From positions 2,108,001-2,172,000 of the forward strand of contig NZ_CP060783.1 in assembly GCF_014489535.1 (NCBI RefSeq): a stretch of DNA of 64,000 nucleotides, in the 5' to 3' direction. The notes below the pieces were generated by a model, which saw only the letters and a program-made list of their open reading frames with translations, made no database searches and had not been told where the DNA came from. Below are positions 46,564 to 57,405 of this stretch, one piece after another. The position numbers and the translations under genes were made by a program. The DNA comes from Diaphorobacter aerolatus (GTDB lineage: Bacteria > Pseudomonadota > Gammaproteobacteria > Burkholderiales > Burkholderiaceae_C). Each line of letters starts with the position of its first letter. The first letter of the stretch is position 1.

Positions 46564-46687
46564 TGCGTTCTCCTAAATTTCCAATCGTCCCGGCTGCGAG
46601 CAGCGGAACACAAAGTCTCATACAAAATTTTGTGCCCGCGATAGATCGAAGGGCATCAATTTGCCGTTGCTTTCAGGCGAACCCAGC

Positions 46688-46716
46688 ATTATGCCGCATT
46701 CGCCCAAAACCTGCTT
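46688..46716 (-). promoter_or_regulatory. Possible internal promoter for rpmJ-rpsM-rpsK-rpsD-rpoA-rplQ
   Basis: The 162 bp between secY and rpmJ are long for this operon. On the minus strand CATAAT (46693-46688) is a five-of-six match to a -10 box; the -35 (AAGCAG region, about 46711-46716) is poor. It would start the alpha operon separately from the spc operon. Confidence 0.35.
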
Positions 46717-46725
46717 GCCTCAGTC

Positions 46726-48038
46726 TCAGATCGTTGTTTTGAAGTTCGCCTTCTTCAACAACGACTCGTACTGCTGCGACATCATGTAGTTCTGAACCTG
46801 GGCCATGAAGTCCATGGTCACGACCACGATGATCATGAGGGAGGTGCCGCCAAAATAGAACGGCACGTTGTACTTCAGGATCAGGAACTCCGGCAACAGG
46901 CAGACGAATGTGATGTACACAGCGCCCACGAGTGTCAGTCGCACCAGGATCTTGTCGATGTAGCGTGCGGTGTTCTCGCCGGGACGGATACCCGGAATGA
47001 ACGCACCACTCTTCTTCAAGTTGTCTGCTGTCTCGCGGCTGTTGAAAACCAGGGCCGTGTAGAAGAAGCAGAAGAAAATGATTGCAGCAGCGTAGAGCAA
47101 CACGTAGATCGGCTGACCCGGGGTGAGAGCACCCGCGATGTCCTTCAACCAGCGCATGGACTCACCGGCACTGAACCAGTTCACCACAGTAGCAGGCAAC
47201 AAGATGATGGACGAAGCAAAGATCGGGGGATCACGCCGGCCATGTTGAGCTTCAAAGGCAGATGGGAAGATTGACCCCCATAGACCTTGTTGCCCACCTG
47301 ACGCCGCGCGTAGTTCACCAGGATCTTGCGTTGGCCGCGCTCGACGAACACCACGAAGTAGGTCACCAGCGCAATGATCACGATGATCAGGATTGCAGCC
47401 AGCGGGCCCATGGCGCCTGTGCGTACGAGTTCGAACATGCCACCGATCGCACTGGGCAGACCAGCCGCGATACCACCGAAGATCAGGATGGAAATACCAT
47501 TGCCCAATCCGCGCTCGGTGATCTGCTCGCCCAGCCACATGAGGAACATGGTGCCAGCGGTGAGGCTGACAACGGCCGTCATGCGGAAGCCGAACCCGGG
47601 GTTCAGCACCAGACCAGCGGAGCTCTCCAGAGCGACGGCAATACCCAGCGACTGGAACAGCGCCAGACCCAGCGTCCCGTAACGGGTGTACTGCGTGATC
47701 TTGCGACGACCGGCTTCGCCTTCCTTCTTCAACTGCTCAAATGTCGGGACCACGTAGGTCATGAGCTGCATGATGATCGATGCCGAGATGTACGGCATGA
47801 TCCCCAGTGCGAACACCGTGAAGCGCGAGAGCGCTCCACCCGAGAACATGTTGAACAGGTTCAGAATGCCACCTTGTTGGCCACTGAACAGCTGCTGCAG
47901 CTGAGCGGGGTCGATGCCCGGCACGGGGATATGCGCCCCGATGCGGTATACGACCAACGCCAGCAACAAAAACATCAGCCGACGACGCAGGTCGCCGAAC
48001 TTGCCCGTTTTCGCAATTTGCGCTGCGTTAGTAGCCAC
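46726..48038 (-). CDS. secY: Protein translocase subunit SecY; one frameshift
   Basis: Channel-forming subunit of the Sec translocon, ten membrane helices. GTG 48038 with AGAAAGG upstream starts (M)[22 protein letters not shown], then [13 protein letters not shown] and [27 protein letters not shown]. The frame breaks at GGGGG 47225-47229 (CCCCC on the coding strand): NMAGVIP continues as [18 protein letters not shown] in the next frame. One added base gives 437 residues, the normal length, ending [14 protein letters not shown]. SecY is essential and no second copy is in view, so this is the strongest proof that the frameshifts are sequence errors. Confidence 0.97.
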
Positions 48039-48060
48039 GGATGCCTTTCTAGTTACCAGA

Positions 48061-48492
48061 TCAGGCGATGGAGCCGCCGGCTGCTTCGATCGCAGCCTTT
48101 GCACCCGCAGTCGCGCCAATGCCGTTGAGCTTCACAGCCGTGGCGATTTCGCCCGACTTGATCACCTTCACGAACTTGACCAGTTGACCCACGAGGCCTG
48201 CATTCTTCAATGCAGCGACATCCACTTCGGCCAGGCCGAGTGCGGACAGTGCAGTCAGAGTCACTTCGCCGTTGAACTTCAACGACTGCGACTTGAAACC
48301 GCGCTTGGGCAGACGACGTTGCAGAGGCATCTGACCGCCTTCGAAGCCTACCTTGTGGTAGCCACCCGAACGCGACTTCTGACCCTTGTGACCACGACCG
48401 GCGGTCTTACCCAGACCCGAACCGATACCGCGGCCCACGCGACGCTTGGCGTGCTTTGCACCGTCTGCAGGCTTGATGCTATTGAGTTCCAT
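48061..48492 (-). CDS. rplO: 50S ribosomal protein L15
   Basis: 143 residues beginning [43 protein letters not shown] (in parts), the glycine/lysine-rich extension that threads into the 50S subunit. Two further ATG/TTG codons lie directly upstream (48495, 48498); the ATG at 48492 fits both the family start and the AAAGGA site. Confidence 0.97.
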   Translation of the reverse strand: MELNSIKPADGAKHAKRRVGRGIGSGLGKTAGRGHKGQKSRSGGYHKVGFEGGQMPLQRRLPKRGFKSQSLKFNGEVTLTALSALGLAEVDVAALKNAGLVGQLVKFVKVIKSGEIATAVKLNGIGATAGAKAAIEAAGGSIA

Positions 48493-48503
48493 CATCAATC
48501 CTT

Positions 48504-48686
48504 TCAGAGGACTTTGACCAGATAGCTGATCTTGTTGATCATGCCGCGCACTTCGGGCGTGTCCTTGAGTTCGCTGGTGCTGTTGAGCTTGCGAAGACCC
48601 AGGCCACGCACGGTGGCGCGGTGCGATTCCTTGGTGCCGATAGGGCTGCGCACCAGTTGAATCTTGACTGTTTGTTGCGTTGTCAT
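48504..48686 (-). CDS. rpmD: 50S ribosomal protein L30
   Basis: 60 residues: [53 protein letters not shown] (read in segments) is a complete L30. 14 bp after rpsE and 11 bp before rplO. Confidence 0.97.
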   Translation of the reverse strand: MTTQQTVKIQLVRSPIGTKESHRATVRGLGLRKLNSTSELKDTPEVRGMINKISYLVKVL

Positions 48687-48700
48687 TGCGTGCCTCTCAA

Positions 48701-49221
48701 TCAGGCGGCGTACAGGTCTTCAACGCTCTTGCCGCGCTTGGCTGCCACTTCTGCGGGAGTAGTGGAATTTGCCAGTGCGTCAAACGTTGCACGAACCATG
48801 TTGTAAGGGTTGGACGAGCCGTGGCTCTTCGCAACGATGTCGGTGATACCCATCACCTCGAACACTGCGCGCATCGGGCCGCCAGCGATGATGCCGGTAC
48901 CCTTAGGGGCCGGAGCAACCATCACGAATGCAGCGCCATGGTGACCGTTCACGGTGTGGTGCAGGGTGCCGTCCTTCAACGAAACCTTCACCATGTTGCG
49001 ACGGGCTTCTTCCATGGCCTTCTGCACAGCAGCAGGCACTTCCTTGGACTTGCCCTTGCCCATGCCAACGCGGCCATCACCGTCGCCAACCACGGTCAGT
49101 GCAGCGAAGCCGAGAATACGACCACCCTTCACAACCTTGGTGACGCGGTTCACCGCGATCATTTTTTCGCGCAGACCGTCGTCACGACCTTCGTCTTGCA
49201 CCTTGGGGAAAACTTTGCCAT
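48701..49221 (-). CDS. rpsE: 30S ribosomal protein S5; one frameshift near the start
   Basis: Contributes to translational accuracy in the 30S subunit. ATG 49221 reads MAKFSP, then the frame breaks at GGGG 49205-49208; one added base gives [29 protein letters not shown], followed by [33 protein letters not shown] and the S5 C-terminal domain. The joined length is 173 residues, as expected. Essential gene, so read as intact in vivo. Confidence 0.96.
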
Positions 49222-49236
49222 TTTTATCCGCTCCGC

Positions 49237-49602
49237 TTAGAACTGCAGACCCGCTTCGCGGGCAGCTTCAGCCAAAGCCTTCACGCGGCCGTGGTATGCG
49301 AAACCAGCGCGATCGAAAGCCACTTTTTCAACGCCGGCAGCCTTTGCCTTCTCAGCGATGAGCTTGCCGATGGCCTGTGCAGCCGAGACGTTGCCGCCCT
49401 TGCCTGCACCGCCCAGCGACTTGCGCACGTCGGCTTCCGCAGTGGAGGCCGTAGCCAGCACCTTGGCGCCATCGCCGGAAATCAGCGTCGCGTAGATATG
49501 GAGGTTCGTACGATTCACTGTCAGACGGGCAATGCCTTGTTGGGCAATACGGATGCGGGTCTGACGAGCACGACGAAGACGCTGCTCTTTCTTTGTCAAC
49601 AT
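49237..49602 (-). CDS. rplR: 50S ribosomal protein L18
   Basis: 121 residues; binds 5S rRNA together with L5. [40 protein letters not shown], and [26 protein letters not shown] are characteristic. Intact. Confidence 0.98.
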   Translation of the reverse strand: MLTKKEQRLRRARQTRIRIAQQGIARLTVNRTNLHIYATLISGDGAKVLATASTAEADVRKSLGGAGKGGNVSAAQAIGKLIAEKAKAAGVEKVAFDRAGFAYHGRVKALAEAAREAGLQF

Positions 49603-49613
49603 TTTGCAGCTCC

Positions 49614-50147
49614 TTACTTCTTCTTGGTCTCTTTGATGACGACCTTTTCATCCGAATAACGGATGCCCTTGCCCTTGTATGGCTCGGGAGGACGCACAGC
49701 GCGGATTTCTGCAGCCAACTGGCCAACGCGTTGACGATCAGCACCCTTGAGGATGATTTCCGTCGGCGTGGGAGTCGCCACAGTGATGCCAGCGGGCATC
49801 TCGAAGTTCACAGGGTGCGAATAGCCCACTGCCAGGTTCAGCTTGGAACCCGATGCAGCAGCCTTGAAGCCCACGCCGATCAGCGTCAGCTTCTTTTCGA
49901 AACCCTTGCTCACGCCCACAACCATGTTGTTCACCAGCTGACGCATGGTGCCGCTCATGGCGTTGGCTTCGCGGGACTCATTGGCAGGGGCAAATGTGAA
50001 CTTGCCGTCTTCCAGAGACACCTTCACCAGAGCGTTGGAGTTCAGGGACAAAGTGCCGCCTGTACCCTTCACGCTGATCTGGTCGTCTTTCATGGACACG
50101 TCCACGCCTTGCGGGACGGTTACCGGGGATTTGCCTACACGGGACAT
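49614..50147 (-). CDS. rplF: 50S ribosomal protein L6
   Basis: 177 residues near the GTPase centre of the 50S subunit. [20 protein letters not shown] at the start, [25 protein letters not shown] in the middle and [23 protein letters not shown] at the end. Intact. Confidence 0.98.
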   Translation of the reverse strand: MSRVGKSPVTVPQGVDVSMKDDQISVKGTGGTLSLNSNALVKVSLEDGKFTFAPANESREANAMSGTMRQLVNNMVVGVSKGFEKKLTLIGVGFKAAASGSKLNLAVGYSHPVNFEMPAGITVATPTPTEIILKGADRQRVGQLAAEIRAVRPPEPYKGKGIRYSDEKVVIKETKKK

Positions 50148-50170
50148 TTCAGTTTCTCCTCAATGCCACG

Positions 50171-50566
50171 TTAAGCGACGTAGCAAAGCACTTCGCCACC
50201 CACACCGGTAGCGCGTGCCTTGCGGTCGGTCATCACACCCTTGGGTGTGGTGACGATTGCCACGCCCAGACCGTTCTGCACGGTAGGGATGGAATCACGA
50301 CCCTTGTAGACACGCAGGCCGGGGCGGCTCACGCGCTCGATACGCTCGATCACTGGGCGACCGGCGTAGTACTTCAATGTGATTTGGAGTTCGGACTTGC
50401 CGTCTTCCGACTTGACCTGGAAGCCGTCAATGTAACCCTCGTCCTTCAGCACTTGGGCAATGGCTACCTTCACCTTGGAAGATGGCACCGAAACCGATGC
50501 CTTGGAAACCATTTGCGCATTGCGAATGCGGGTCAGCAAGTCAGCGATGGGATCACTCATGCTCAT
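50171..50566 (-). CDS. rpsH: 30S ribosomal protein S8
   Basis: 131 residues; binds helix 21 of 16S rRNA and, in E. coli, represses the spc operon at the rplE message. [16 protein letters not shown] and [30 protein letters not shown] are diagnostic. The ATG at 50566 has AGGAGA at 8-10 bp; the ATG at 50560 is too far from it. Confidence 0.98.
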   Translation of the reverse strand: MSMSDPIADLLTRIRNAQMVSKASVSVPSSKVKVAIAQVLKDEGYIDGFQVKSEDGKSELQITLKYYAGRPVIERIERVSRPGLRVYKGRDSIPTVQNGLGVAIVTTPKGVMTDRKARATGVGGEVLCYVA

Positions 50567-50586
50567 GTTGTATCTCTCCTGCCTGC

Positions 50587-50892
50587 TTACCAGCTGGCCT
50601 TGGTGACACCGGGGATGTCGCCAGCAAAAGCCAGTTCACGGATCTTTGCGCGACCCAGACCAAACTGGCGGAACGTGCCACGTGGGCGGCCAGTGATTTC
50701 GCAGCGGTTGCGCTGACGGGTCGGGTTGGCGTTGCGGGGGAGCTTTTGCAGACCCAGGCGGGCTGCTTCACGCTCTTCATCGCTACGCTTCGCGTCGTTG
50801 GCGATTGCCTTCAGTTCTGCGTACTTCGCAGCGTACTTGGCGGCCAGTTTTTCGCGCTTCAGTTCGCGCTGGATCAAAGCTACTTTAGCCAT
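50587..50892 (-). CDS. rpsN: 30S ribosomal protein S14 (zinc-free long form)
   Basis: 101 residues: [21 protein letters not shown] at the start, [33 protein letters not shown] at the end. Only one Cys is present, so this is the long form without the zinc site. Start at ATG 50892; the longer open frame to 51105 overlaps rplE and is rejected. Confidence 0.98.
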   Translation of the reverse strand: MAKVALIQRELKREKLAAKYAAKYAELKAIANDAKRSDEEREAARLGLQKLPRNANPTRQRNRCEITGRPRGTFRQFGLGRAKIRELAFAGDIPGVTKASW

Positions 50893-50899
50893 CGCTGCC

Positions 50900-51439
50900 T
50901 CAGTTCTTGAAGGGGAAACGGAAGCCTTGGAGAAGAGCCTTGGCTTCTTCGTCGTTCTTGGCTGTCGTTGTGATGCTGATATTGAGACCACGCAGTGCGT
51001 CGACCTTGTCGTACTCAATTTCAGGGAAGATGATCTGTTCTTTGACGCCGATGTTGTAGTTGCCACGGCCGTCGAAAGCGCGACCGGAGATACCACGGAA
51101 GTCACGAACGCGCGGCAGGGCCACGGTCACGAAACGGTCCAGGAACTCATACATCTGAACGCCACGCAGCGTCACCATGCAGCCAATGGCCTGACCTTCG
51201 CGGATCTTGAAACCGGCGATCGGGCGCTTGGACTTGGTGACCACAGGCTTCTGGCCAGCGATCTTCGTGAGGTCGGCCACAGCGTGGTCCATGACCTTCT
51301 TGTCAGCTACGGCCTCGCTCACACCCATGTTCAGGGTGATCTTGGTGAGACGCGGAACTTGCATGGGAGACTTGTAGCCGAACTTTTCTGTGAGTTCAGC
51401 AACAATCTTTTCGCGATAGTATTTTTGCAGACGTGCCAT
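50900..51439 (-). CDS. rplE: 50S ribosomal protein L5
   Basis: 179 residues of the central protuberance, binding 5S r[62 protein letters not shown]-type segment ([17 protein letters not shown]) and [20 protein letters not shown]. Intact. Confidence 0.98.
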   Translation of the reverse strand: MARLQKYYREKIVAELTEKFGYKSPMQVPRLTKITLNMGVSEAVADKKVMDHAVADLTKIAGQKPVVTKSKRPIAGFKIREGQAIGCMVTLRGVQMYEFLDRFVTVALPRVRDFRGISGRAFDGRGNYNIGVKEQIIFPEIEYDKVDALRGLNISITTTAKNDEEAKALLQGFRFPFKN

Positions 51440-51448
51440 GTTGACTCC

Positions 51449-51769
51449 TTAGGCTGCCTTGATTTCGGCGCCGTTGGACTTGAACACGCGAATGCGCGAA
51501 CCGTCAGCCTGCACCTTGATGCCCACGCGGTCAGCCTTGCCCGAGGTGGCGTTGAAGATTGCCACGTTGGACTGGTGGATCGGCATGGCCTTTTCCACGA
51601 TACCGCCAGTCGTACCCTTCATCGGGTTCGGCTTGACGTGCTTCTTGACTAGGTTGATGCCTTCCACGACAACGTGGGAGTCATCCTTGCGCAGCGCAAC
51701 CGTGCCGCGCTTGCCCTTATCGCGCCCTGTGAGCACGATGACTTCATCGCCCTTGCGAATCTTGTTCAT
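51449..51769 (-). CDS. rplX: 50S ribosomal protein L24
   Basis: 106 residues with the KOW motif: [22 protein letters not shown], then [13 protein letters not shown]. Early assembly protein of 50S. Intact; 11 bp after rplN. Confidence 0.98.
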   Translation of the reverse strand: MNKIRKGDEVIVLTGRDKGKRGTVALRKDDSHVVVEGINLVKKHVKPNPMKGTTGGIVEKAMPIHQSNVAIFNATSGKADRVGIKVQADGSRIRVFKSNGAEIKAA

Positions 51770-51780
51770 AAGTCGTGTCC

Positions 51781-52149
51781 TTAGAGAACTTCAGGTGCCA
51801 GCGACACGATCTTCATGAACTTTTCAGTCCGAAGTTCACGCGTCACGGGGCCGAAGATGCGGGTGCCGATTGGCTCCAGCTTGGCGTTCAGCAACACTGC
51901 TGCGTTGCCGTCGAACTTGACAAGCGAACCATCGCCACGGCGGATGCCCTTGGCTGTACGAACCACCACTGCGCTGTACACGTCGCCTTTTTTGACGCGG
52001 CCACGCGGTGCTGCTTCCTTGATGGTCACCTTGATGATGTCACCGACGCTTGCATAGCGACGCTTGGAGCCGCCGAGCACCTTGATGCACAGGACGGACT
52101 TCGCGCCGGTATTGTCGGCGACGTCTAACCGAGTTTCTGTCTGGATCAT
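51781..52149 (-). CDS. rplN: 50S ribosomal protein L14
   Basis: 122 residues: [20 protein letters not shown] and the C-terminal [18 protein letters not shown]. First gene of the leftward operon. In E. coli it is preceded by rpsQ and the S10 operon; here the upstream sequence is a promoter and then glpD, so the S10 cluster must be elsewhere. ATG 52149 chosen over an upstream frame at 52185. Confidence 0.98.
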   Translation of the reverse strand: MIQTETRLDVADNTGAKSVLCIKVLGGSKRRYASVGDIIKVTIKEAAPRGRVKKGDVYSAVVVRTAKGIRRGDGSLVKFDGNAAVLLNAKLEPIGTRIFGPVTRELRTEKFMKIVSLAPEVL

Positions 52150-52267
52150 TTCAATATTCCCAACTTGCACCGGAATCACCCTCACGAAATGAGAGCAAAC
52201 CAGTCAGTCTTGGGCCCGTCGTCAGAGCTGCAAACCATTCACAGCTCATCCGCTGGGCAGAAAAGTT

Positions 52268-52287
52268 TTCGCATAAATTAATGCGAA
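52268..52287 (-). promoter_or_regulatory. Perfect dyad at the predicted 5' end of the rplN operon message
   Basis: TTCGCAT-AAATTA-ATGCGAA, 7-bp arms. It starts about where transcription from the promoter at 52295-52323 should begin, so it could form a hairpin at the very 5' end of the message or be an operator. The leader is about 140 nt long. Confidence 0.5.
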
Positions 52288-52294
52288 GCCTTGT

Positions 52295-52323
52295 ATTCTC
52301 GCAAAGAAATATCCTGCCGTCAA
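52295..52323 (-). promoter_or_regulatory. Sigma70-type promoter of the spc-alpha ribosomal protein operon
   Basis: On the minus strand TTGACG (52323-52318), 17-bp spacer, GAGAAT (52300-52295). Five of six match at -35 and four of six at -10, with ideal spacing. It drives about 9 kb of ribosomal protein genes from rplN. Confidence 0.75.
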
Positions 52324-52368
52324 GCGGCTGGATGTACTTCGCAGGTGTTGCATCCCTGAAAAAGAGGC

Positions 52369-53973
52369 TCAGGGCTGCGGAACCGTTGCGTATTGTTGCG
52401 CAATTGCCGAAAAAACGTCCAATTGCGGATCTATTCCCAGCTCCTCGCCAAGGATTTCGGCCACGCGCGGCGCCACGGCTGCCGCCTGACGCGCATCGAG
52501 AAACAGCATCCGCACGCGGCGCGCCAGCACGTCTTCCACCGTACGGGCGTATTCGCAGCGGGCGGCAAACCGCACCATCGCCTCGGTGAAGCCCGGAGCC
52601 AGTTCGACCCCGGCGCCCTCCAGCGATTGCACGAAACCCGCCTCGCTGCCATAGGAATGCAGGCCCTGCGGATCGTTCATGCCCTCGCGCATCGGGCCCG
52701 TCGTCGCGCCCACCACTGGAAGACGGACCGTGACGCCGCCGGCACGCCTGGGCAGGAGCCTCGCGTCCATGCAGTGCTCGAGCACGTCTTCGGCCATCGA
52801 GCGATAGGTGGTCCACTTGCCGCCCGTGACCGTCACCAGCCCGCTGGCACTGACCAGCACCGTGTGTTCGCGGCTGATCTTCTTGGTGTTGCCCGCGTCG
52901 TCGTCCTGATGCTTGACCAGCGGGCGCAGCCCCGCCCAGATGCTGCGCACGTCCGATATGCGGGGCGCGCGGCGCAGGTATCGCGCCGCTTCCCTCAGAA
53001 TGAAGGCGACCTCTTTTTTCATGGCCTCGGGCTCGTAGTCAAGCTGGTTCTTCGGGCTGTCCGTCGTGCCCAGAATCACCTTTCCCAGCCACGGCACGGC
53101 AAACAGCACGCGGCCATCGGTGGTCTTGGGCACCATCAGTGCGTGATCGGAGGGCAGAAACTCGCGATCCACCACGATGTGCACGCCCTGGCTCGGCGCG
53201 ACCATGGGCTTGACCGGCTTGCCGACGGCCTCACCATCCTTTTCGCGCAGCGCATCGACCCATACGCCGGCCGCGTTCACCACGCAGCGCGCCTTGATCT
53301 CGAAACGCGCCCCGGCTTCCTTGTCCACGCAGACGAGCCCGTTGACCTTGCCATCGGCATAGGTGAGCCCGGTCACCTCGCAATAGTTCACGAGCAGCGC
53401 GCCCTTGAGCGCCGCCGTGCGGGCCAGCGCAAGCGCTAGGCGCGCGTCGTCGAACTGGCCATCCCAATACTTGACGCCGCCCTTGAGCCCGTCGCTCGCC
53501 ACCGTGGGCAGGCAGCGGATGGTGTCCATGCGCCCGAGAAATTCGGTCGCGCCAAGCCCTGCGGCACCCGCGAGCGCGTCGTACATCTTGAGCCCCGCGC
53601 CGTAGAACGGCGTCTCCCACAGCTTGTAGGATGGCATCACAAAGGCCAGCGGTCGCGCCAGATGCGGCGCATTCCTGAGCAGCGTGGTGCGCTCATGCAG
53701 TGCCTCGCGCACCAGCGAGATATTGCCCTGGGCCAGATAGCGCACGCCGCCATGCACCAGCTTGGTCGCACGCGAGGATGTGCCCTTGGCGAAGTCGTGC
53801 GATTCGAGCAGCACCACCTTGAAGCCGCGCGCAGCGGCATCGAGCGCCGTGCCCAGCCCCGTCGCGCCACCGCCGACGATGGCAAGGTCGTATTCGACCG
53901 GCTCGGCCAGTTGCTTCAGCAGTTCTGAGCGTACGGTCTGGAGCGGAGCTTGGTTCGTGTGGATGCCGTTCAT
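52369..53973 (-). CDS. glpD: Aerobic glycerol-3-phosphate dehydrogenase
   Basis: Membrane-associated FAD enzyme that oxidises glycerol 3-phosphate to dihydroxyacetone phosphate and reduces quinone. 534 residues from ATG 53973. FAD motif YDLAIVGGGATGLGTALDAAARG, GTSSRATKLVHGGVRYLAQG, VNAAGVWVDALRE and SGLVTVTGGKWTTYRSMAEDV. A longer frame to 54009 is possible, since the ribosome binding site is weak. Divergent from glpR, which by family is its repressor. Confidence 0.97.
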   Translation of the reverse strand: MNGIHTNQAPLQTVRSELLKQLAEPVEYDLAIVGGGATGLGTALDAAARGFKVVLLESHDFAKGTSSRATKLVHGGVRYLAQGNISLVREALHERTTLLRNAPHLARPLAFVMPSYKLWETPFYGAGLKMYDALAGAAGLGATEFLGRMDTIRCLPTVASDGLKGGVKYWDGQFDDARLALALARTAALKGALLVNYCEVTGLTYADGKVNGLVCVDKEAGARFEIKARCVVNAAGVWVDALREKDGEAVGKPVKPMVAPSQGVHIVVDREFLPSDHALMVPKTTDGRVLFAVPWLGKVILGTTDSPKNQLDYEPEAMKKEVAFILREAARYLRRAPRISDVRSIWAGLRPLVKHQDDDAGNTKKISREHTVLVSASGLVTVTGGKWTTYRSMAEDVLEHCMDARLLPRRAGGVTVRLPVVGATTGPMREGMNDPQGLHSYGSEAGFVQSLEGAGVELAPGFTEAMVRFAARCEYARTVEDVLARRVRMLFLDARQAAAVAPRVAEILGEELGIDPQLDVFSAIAQQYATVPQP

Positions 53974-54044
53974 GGTGTGAAATCGCTGAAGGGTTGGCTG
54001 GCGTATCAATCGCTGTTTGTGCGATTTTTTTCTATTATGTTCCT

Positions 54045-54060
54045 TTTTTTTCGTTTTCGA
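54045..54060. promoter_or_regulatory. Candidate GlpR operator in the glpD-glpR gap
   Basis: The 166-bp divergent gap contains a T-rich block ending TTTTTTCGTTTTCGA. The TCGTTTTCGA core (54051-54060) resembles the TTCG-rich sites bound by DeoR-family GlpR repressors. Assigned by resemblance and position only. Confidence 0.35.
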
Positions 54061-54139
54061 CGGACAATGTTTTCAAACCAAGCGCCTTGGCGTTCCTGCC
54101 AGGCCCGACCGAGCGCCCGACCCAAACCTCATCACCGCC

Positions 54140-54913
54140 ATGATTGCCAATCCCCGCCTTGACCTGCTCGTCGACGAAGTGCGTCGCCAGGGCTCCGCCT
54201 CGGTGGAGGCGCTCGCGGACAAGCTCGGCGTGACGTTGCAGACGGTGCGGCGCGACGTCAAGCAGCTTGCCCAGCAAGGCGTTCTGTCGCGCTATCACGG
54301 CGGCGTGCGCATGCCCGCCTCCACCACCGAGAACATCGGCTACGTTCAGCGCCAGTTGCTCAACGAGGCCGCCAAGCGCTCCATCGCCCGCCAGGTGGCC
54401 AGCGCGATTCCCGATGGCTGTTCGCTGATCCTGAACATCGGCACCACCACCGAGGCCATCGCGCGCGCGCTCATGCAGCATCAAGGGCTGCGCGTGATCA
54501 CCAACAGCCTGAACGTGGCCGCGATCCTGGCCGACAACCCGGAATGCGAGGTCATCGTCGCGGGCGGCGTGGTTCGCTCGCGCGATCACGGCATCGTCGG
54601 CGAGACGGCGGTCGATTTCATCCGCCAGTTCCGCGTCGATATCGGCGTGATCGGCATCTCGGGCATCGAGCAGGATGGTTCGTTGCGCGACTTCGATCTG
54701 CGCGAGGTGAAGGTCGCGCAGTCCATCATTGCGCAGTCGCGCGAGGTCTGGCTGGCCGCCGATGCGAGCAAGTTCGACCGGCCCGCGATGATCGAGCTGG
54801 CCCGGCTCGGCCAGATCGACGTGCTCTATACCGATGTCGAACCGCCCGCGCCCTATGCCGCGCTGCTCGAAGAAGCCGGCGTGCGATGCGTGATTGCCTC
54901 CCGAACCCCATAA
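54140..54913 (+). CDS. glpR: DeoR family glycerol-3-phosphate regulon repressor
   Basis: 257 residues. N-terminal DeoR helix-turn-helix ([38 protein letters not shown], in parts) and a sugar-phosphate sensor domain ([69 protein letters not shown]). Binds glycerol 3-phosphate and releases DNA. It precedes glpK by 16 bp and is divergent from glpD. I use ATG 54140; an open frame extends to 54017 but covers the promoter region. Confidence 0.95.
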   Translation: MIANPRLDLLVDEVRRQGSASVEALADKLGVTLQTVRRDVKQLAQQGVLSRYHGGVRMPASTTENIGYVQRQLLNEAAKRSIARQVASAIPDGCSLILNIGTTTEAIARALMQHQGLRVITNSLNVAAILADNPECEVIVAGGVVRSRDHGIVGETAVDFIRQFRVDIGVIGISGIEQDGSLRDFDLREVKVAQSIIAQSREVWLAADASKFDRPAMIELARLGQIDVLYTDVEPPAPYAALLEEAGVRCVIASRTP

Positions 54914-54929
54914 CCTCAGCCGAAAAACC

Positions 54930-56426
<1,497 letters not shown>

Positions 56427-56446
56427 GCCGATCAGGCCTGCATAAA

Positions 56447-56479
56447 AAAGAACTGGCGCCTCAAGGGCGCCAGTTCTTT
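56447..56479. terminator. Bidirectional terminator between glpK and the aquaporin gene
   Basis: AAAGAACTGGCGCC and GGCGCCAGTTCTTT, a perfect 14-bp stem with a 5-nt loop and A/T flanks, between two convergent genes. Confidence 0.9.
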
Positions 56480-56486
56480 GGGGGAG

Positions 56487-57188
56487 TTACTCGTTGTCGT
56501 CGGCTAGCAGCGCCTTGTAGATCACGGCACCGATGATTGCGCCCACGATGGGCATCACCCAGAAGAACCAGAGCTGCGAGATCGCAATCGAAGGGCCGAA
56601 CACGGCCACGCCGGTGCTACGAGCCGGGTTCACCGAGGTGTTGGTGACCGGAATCGAGATCAGGTGAATCAGCGTGAGGCACAGGCCAATCGCCAGGCCG
56701 CCGAAGCCGCCTGCGGCACGCTTGGCGGTGGCACCCAGAATCACGATCACGAAGATCGCGGTCAGCACGACCTCAGCAACCAGCGCCGCCATCATCGAAT
56801 AGCCGCCTGGCGAATGCTCGCCAAAGCCGTTGGTGGCAAAACCGCCGATGTCCGCGCCCGGCTTGCCCGTGGCGATCACATAGAGTACGGCACCGGCGAC
56901 GATGGCTCCAAGCACCTGCGCAATGATGTAGCCCGGCAATTCGGACGCCTTGAAGCGGCCACCCACCGCCAGCCCGACCGACACCGCCGGGTTGAAATGA
57001 CCGCCCGAGATCGGGCCGAGCGCATAGGCGCCGGTCAGCACCGTCAGGCCGAAGGCGAAGGAAACGCCGAGCAGGCCGATGCCCACATTGGGGAATCCCG
57101 CAGCCAGCACGGCACTGCCGCAACCGCCGAAGGTCAGCCAGAACGTGCCGATAAATTCAGCGGCCCACTTTTTGATGTTGGATGTCAT
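56487..57188 (-). CDS. aqpZ: Aquaporin Z-type MIP channel
   Basis: 233-residue inner-membrane channel with six helices and two NPA loops ([11 protein letters not shown], about 66-68, and SVNPARS, 187-189). The selectivity filter reads Phe46, His175, Thr184 and Arg190, the water-type set of E. coli AqpZ and not the Trp/Gly/Phe/Arg set of glycerol facilitators. AAGGA lies 6 bp before ATG 57188 and directly abuts ATG 57194, so 57188 is the start. It sits next to glpK, where glpF would be expected. Confidence 0.92.
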   Translation of the reverse strand: MTSNIKKWAAEFIGTFWLTFGGCGSAVLAAGFPNVGIGLLGVSFAFGLTVLTGAYALGPISGGHFNPAVSVGLAVGGRFKASELPGYIIAQVLGAIVAGAVLYVIATGKPGADIGGFATNGFGEHSPGGYSMMAALVAEVVLTAIFVIVILGATAKRAAGGFGGLAIGLCLTLIHLISIPVTNTSVNPARSTGVAVFGPSIAISQLWFFWVMPIVGAIIGAVIYKALLADDNE

Positions 57189-57405
57189 ATCCATTCCTTT
57201 TGATCAAATGACTCTTTGTTGCACTGCGCCTATGCAATTGCTGCGCCTGTACAGGCACCGCAATTGCCGCAGTCAATCCGGGCAAAATGCTACCGAGTCC
57301 TTGTGACGCGCAGTGGCAAACAATGTGAACAATTCATCGGACGGTGCGCAAAATGCGTTGCCAAATGGAACAAACAGCGGAACCTCCCCCAAAGACCGGA
57401 AAGTC

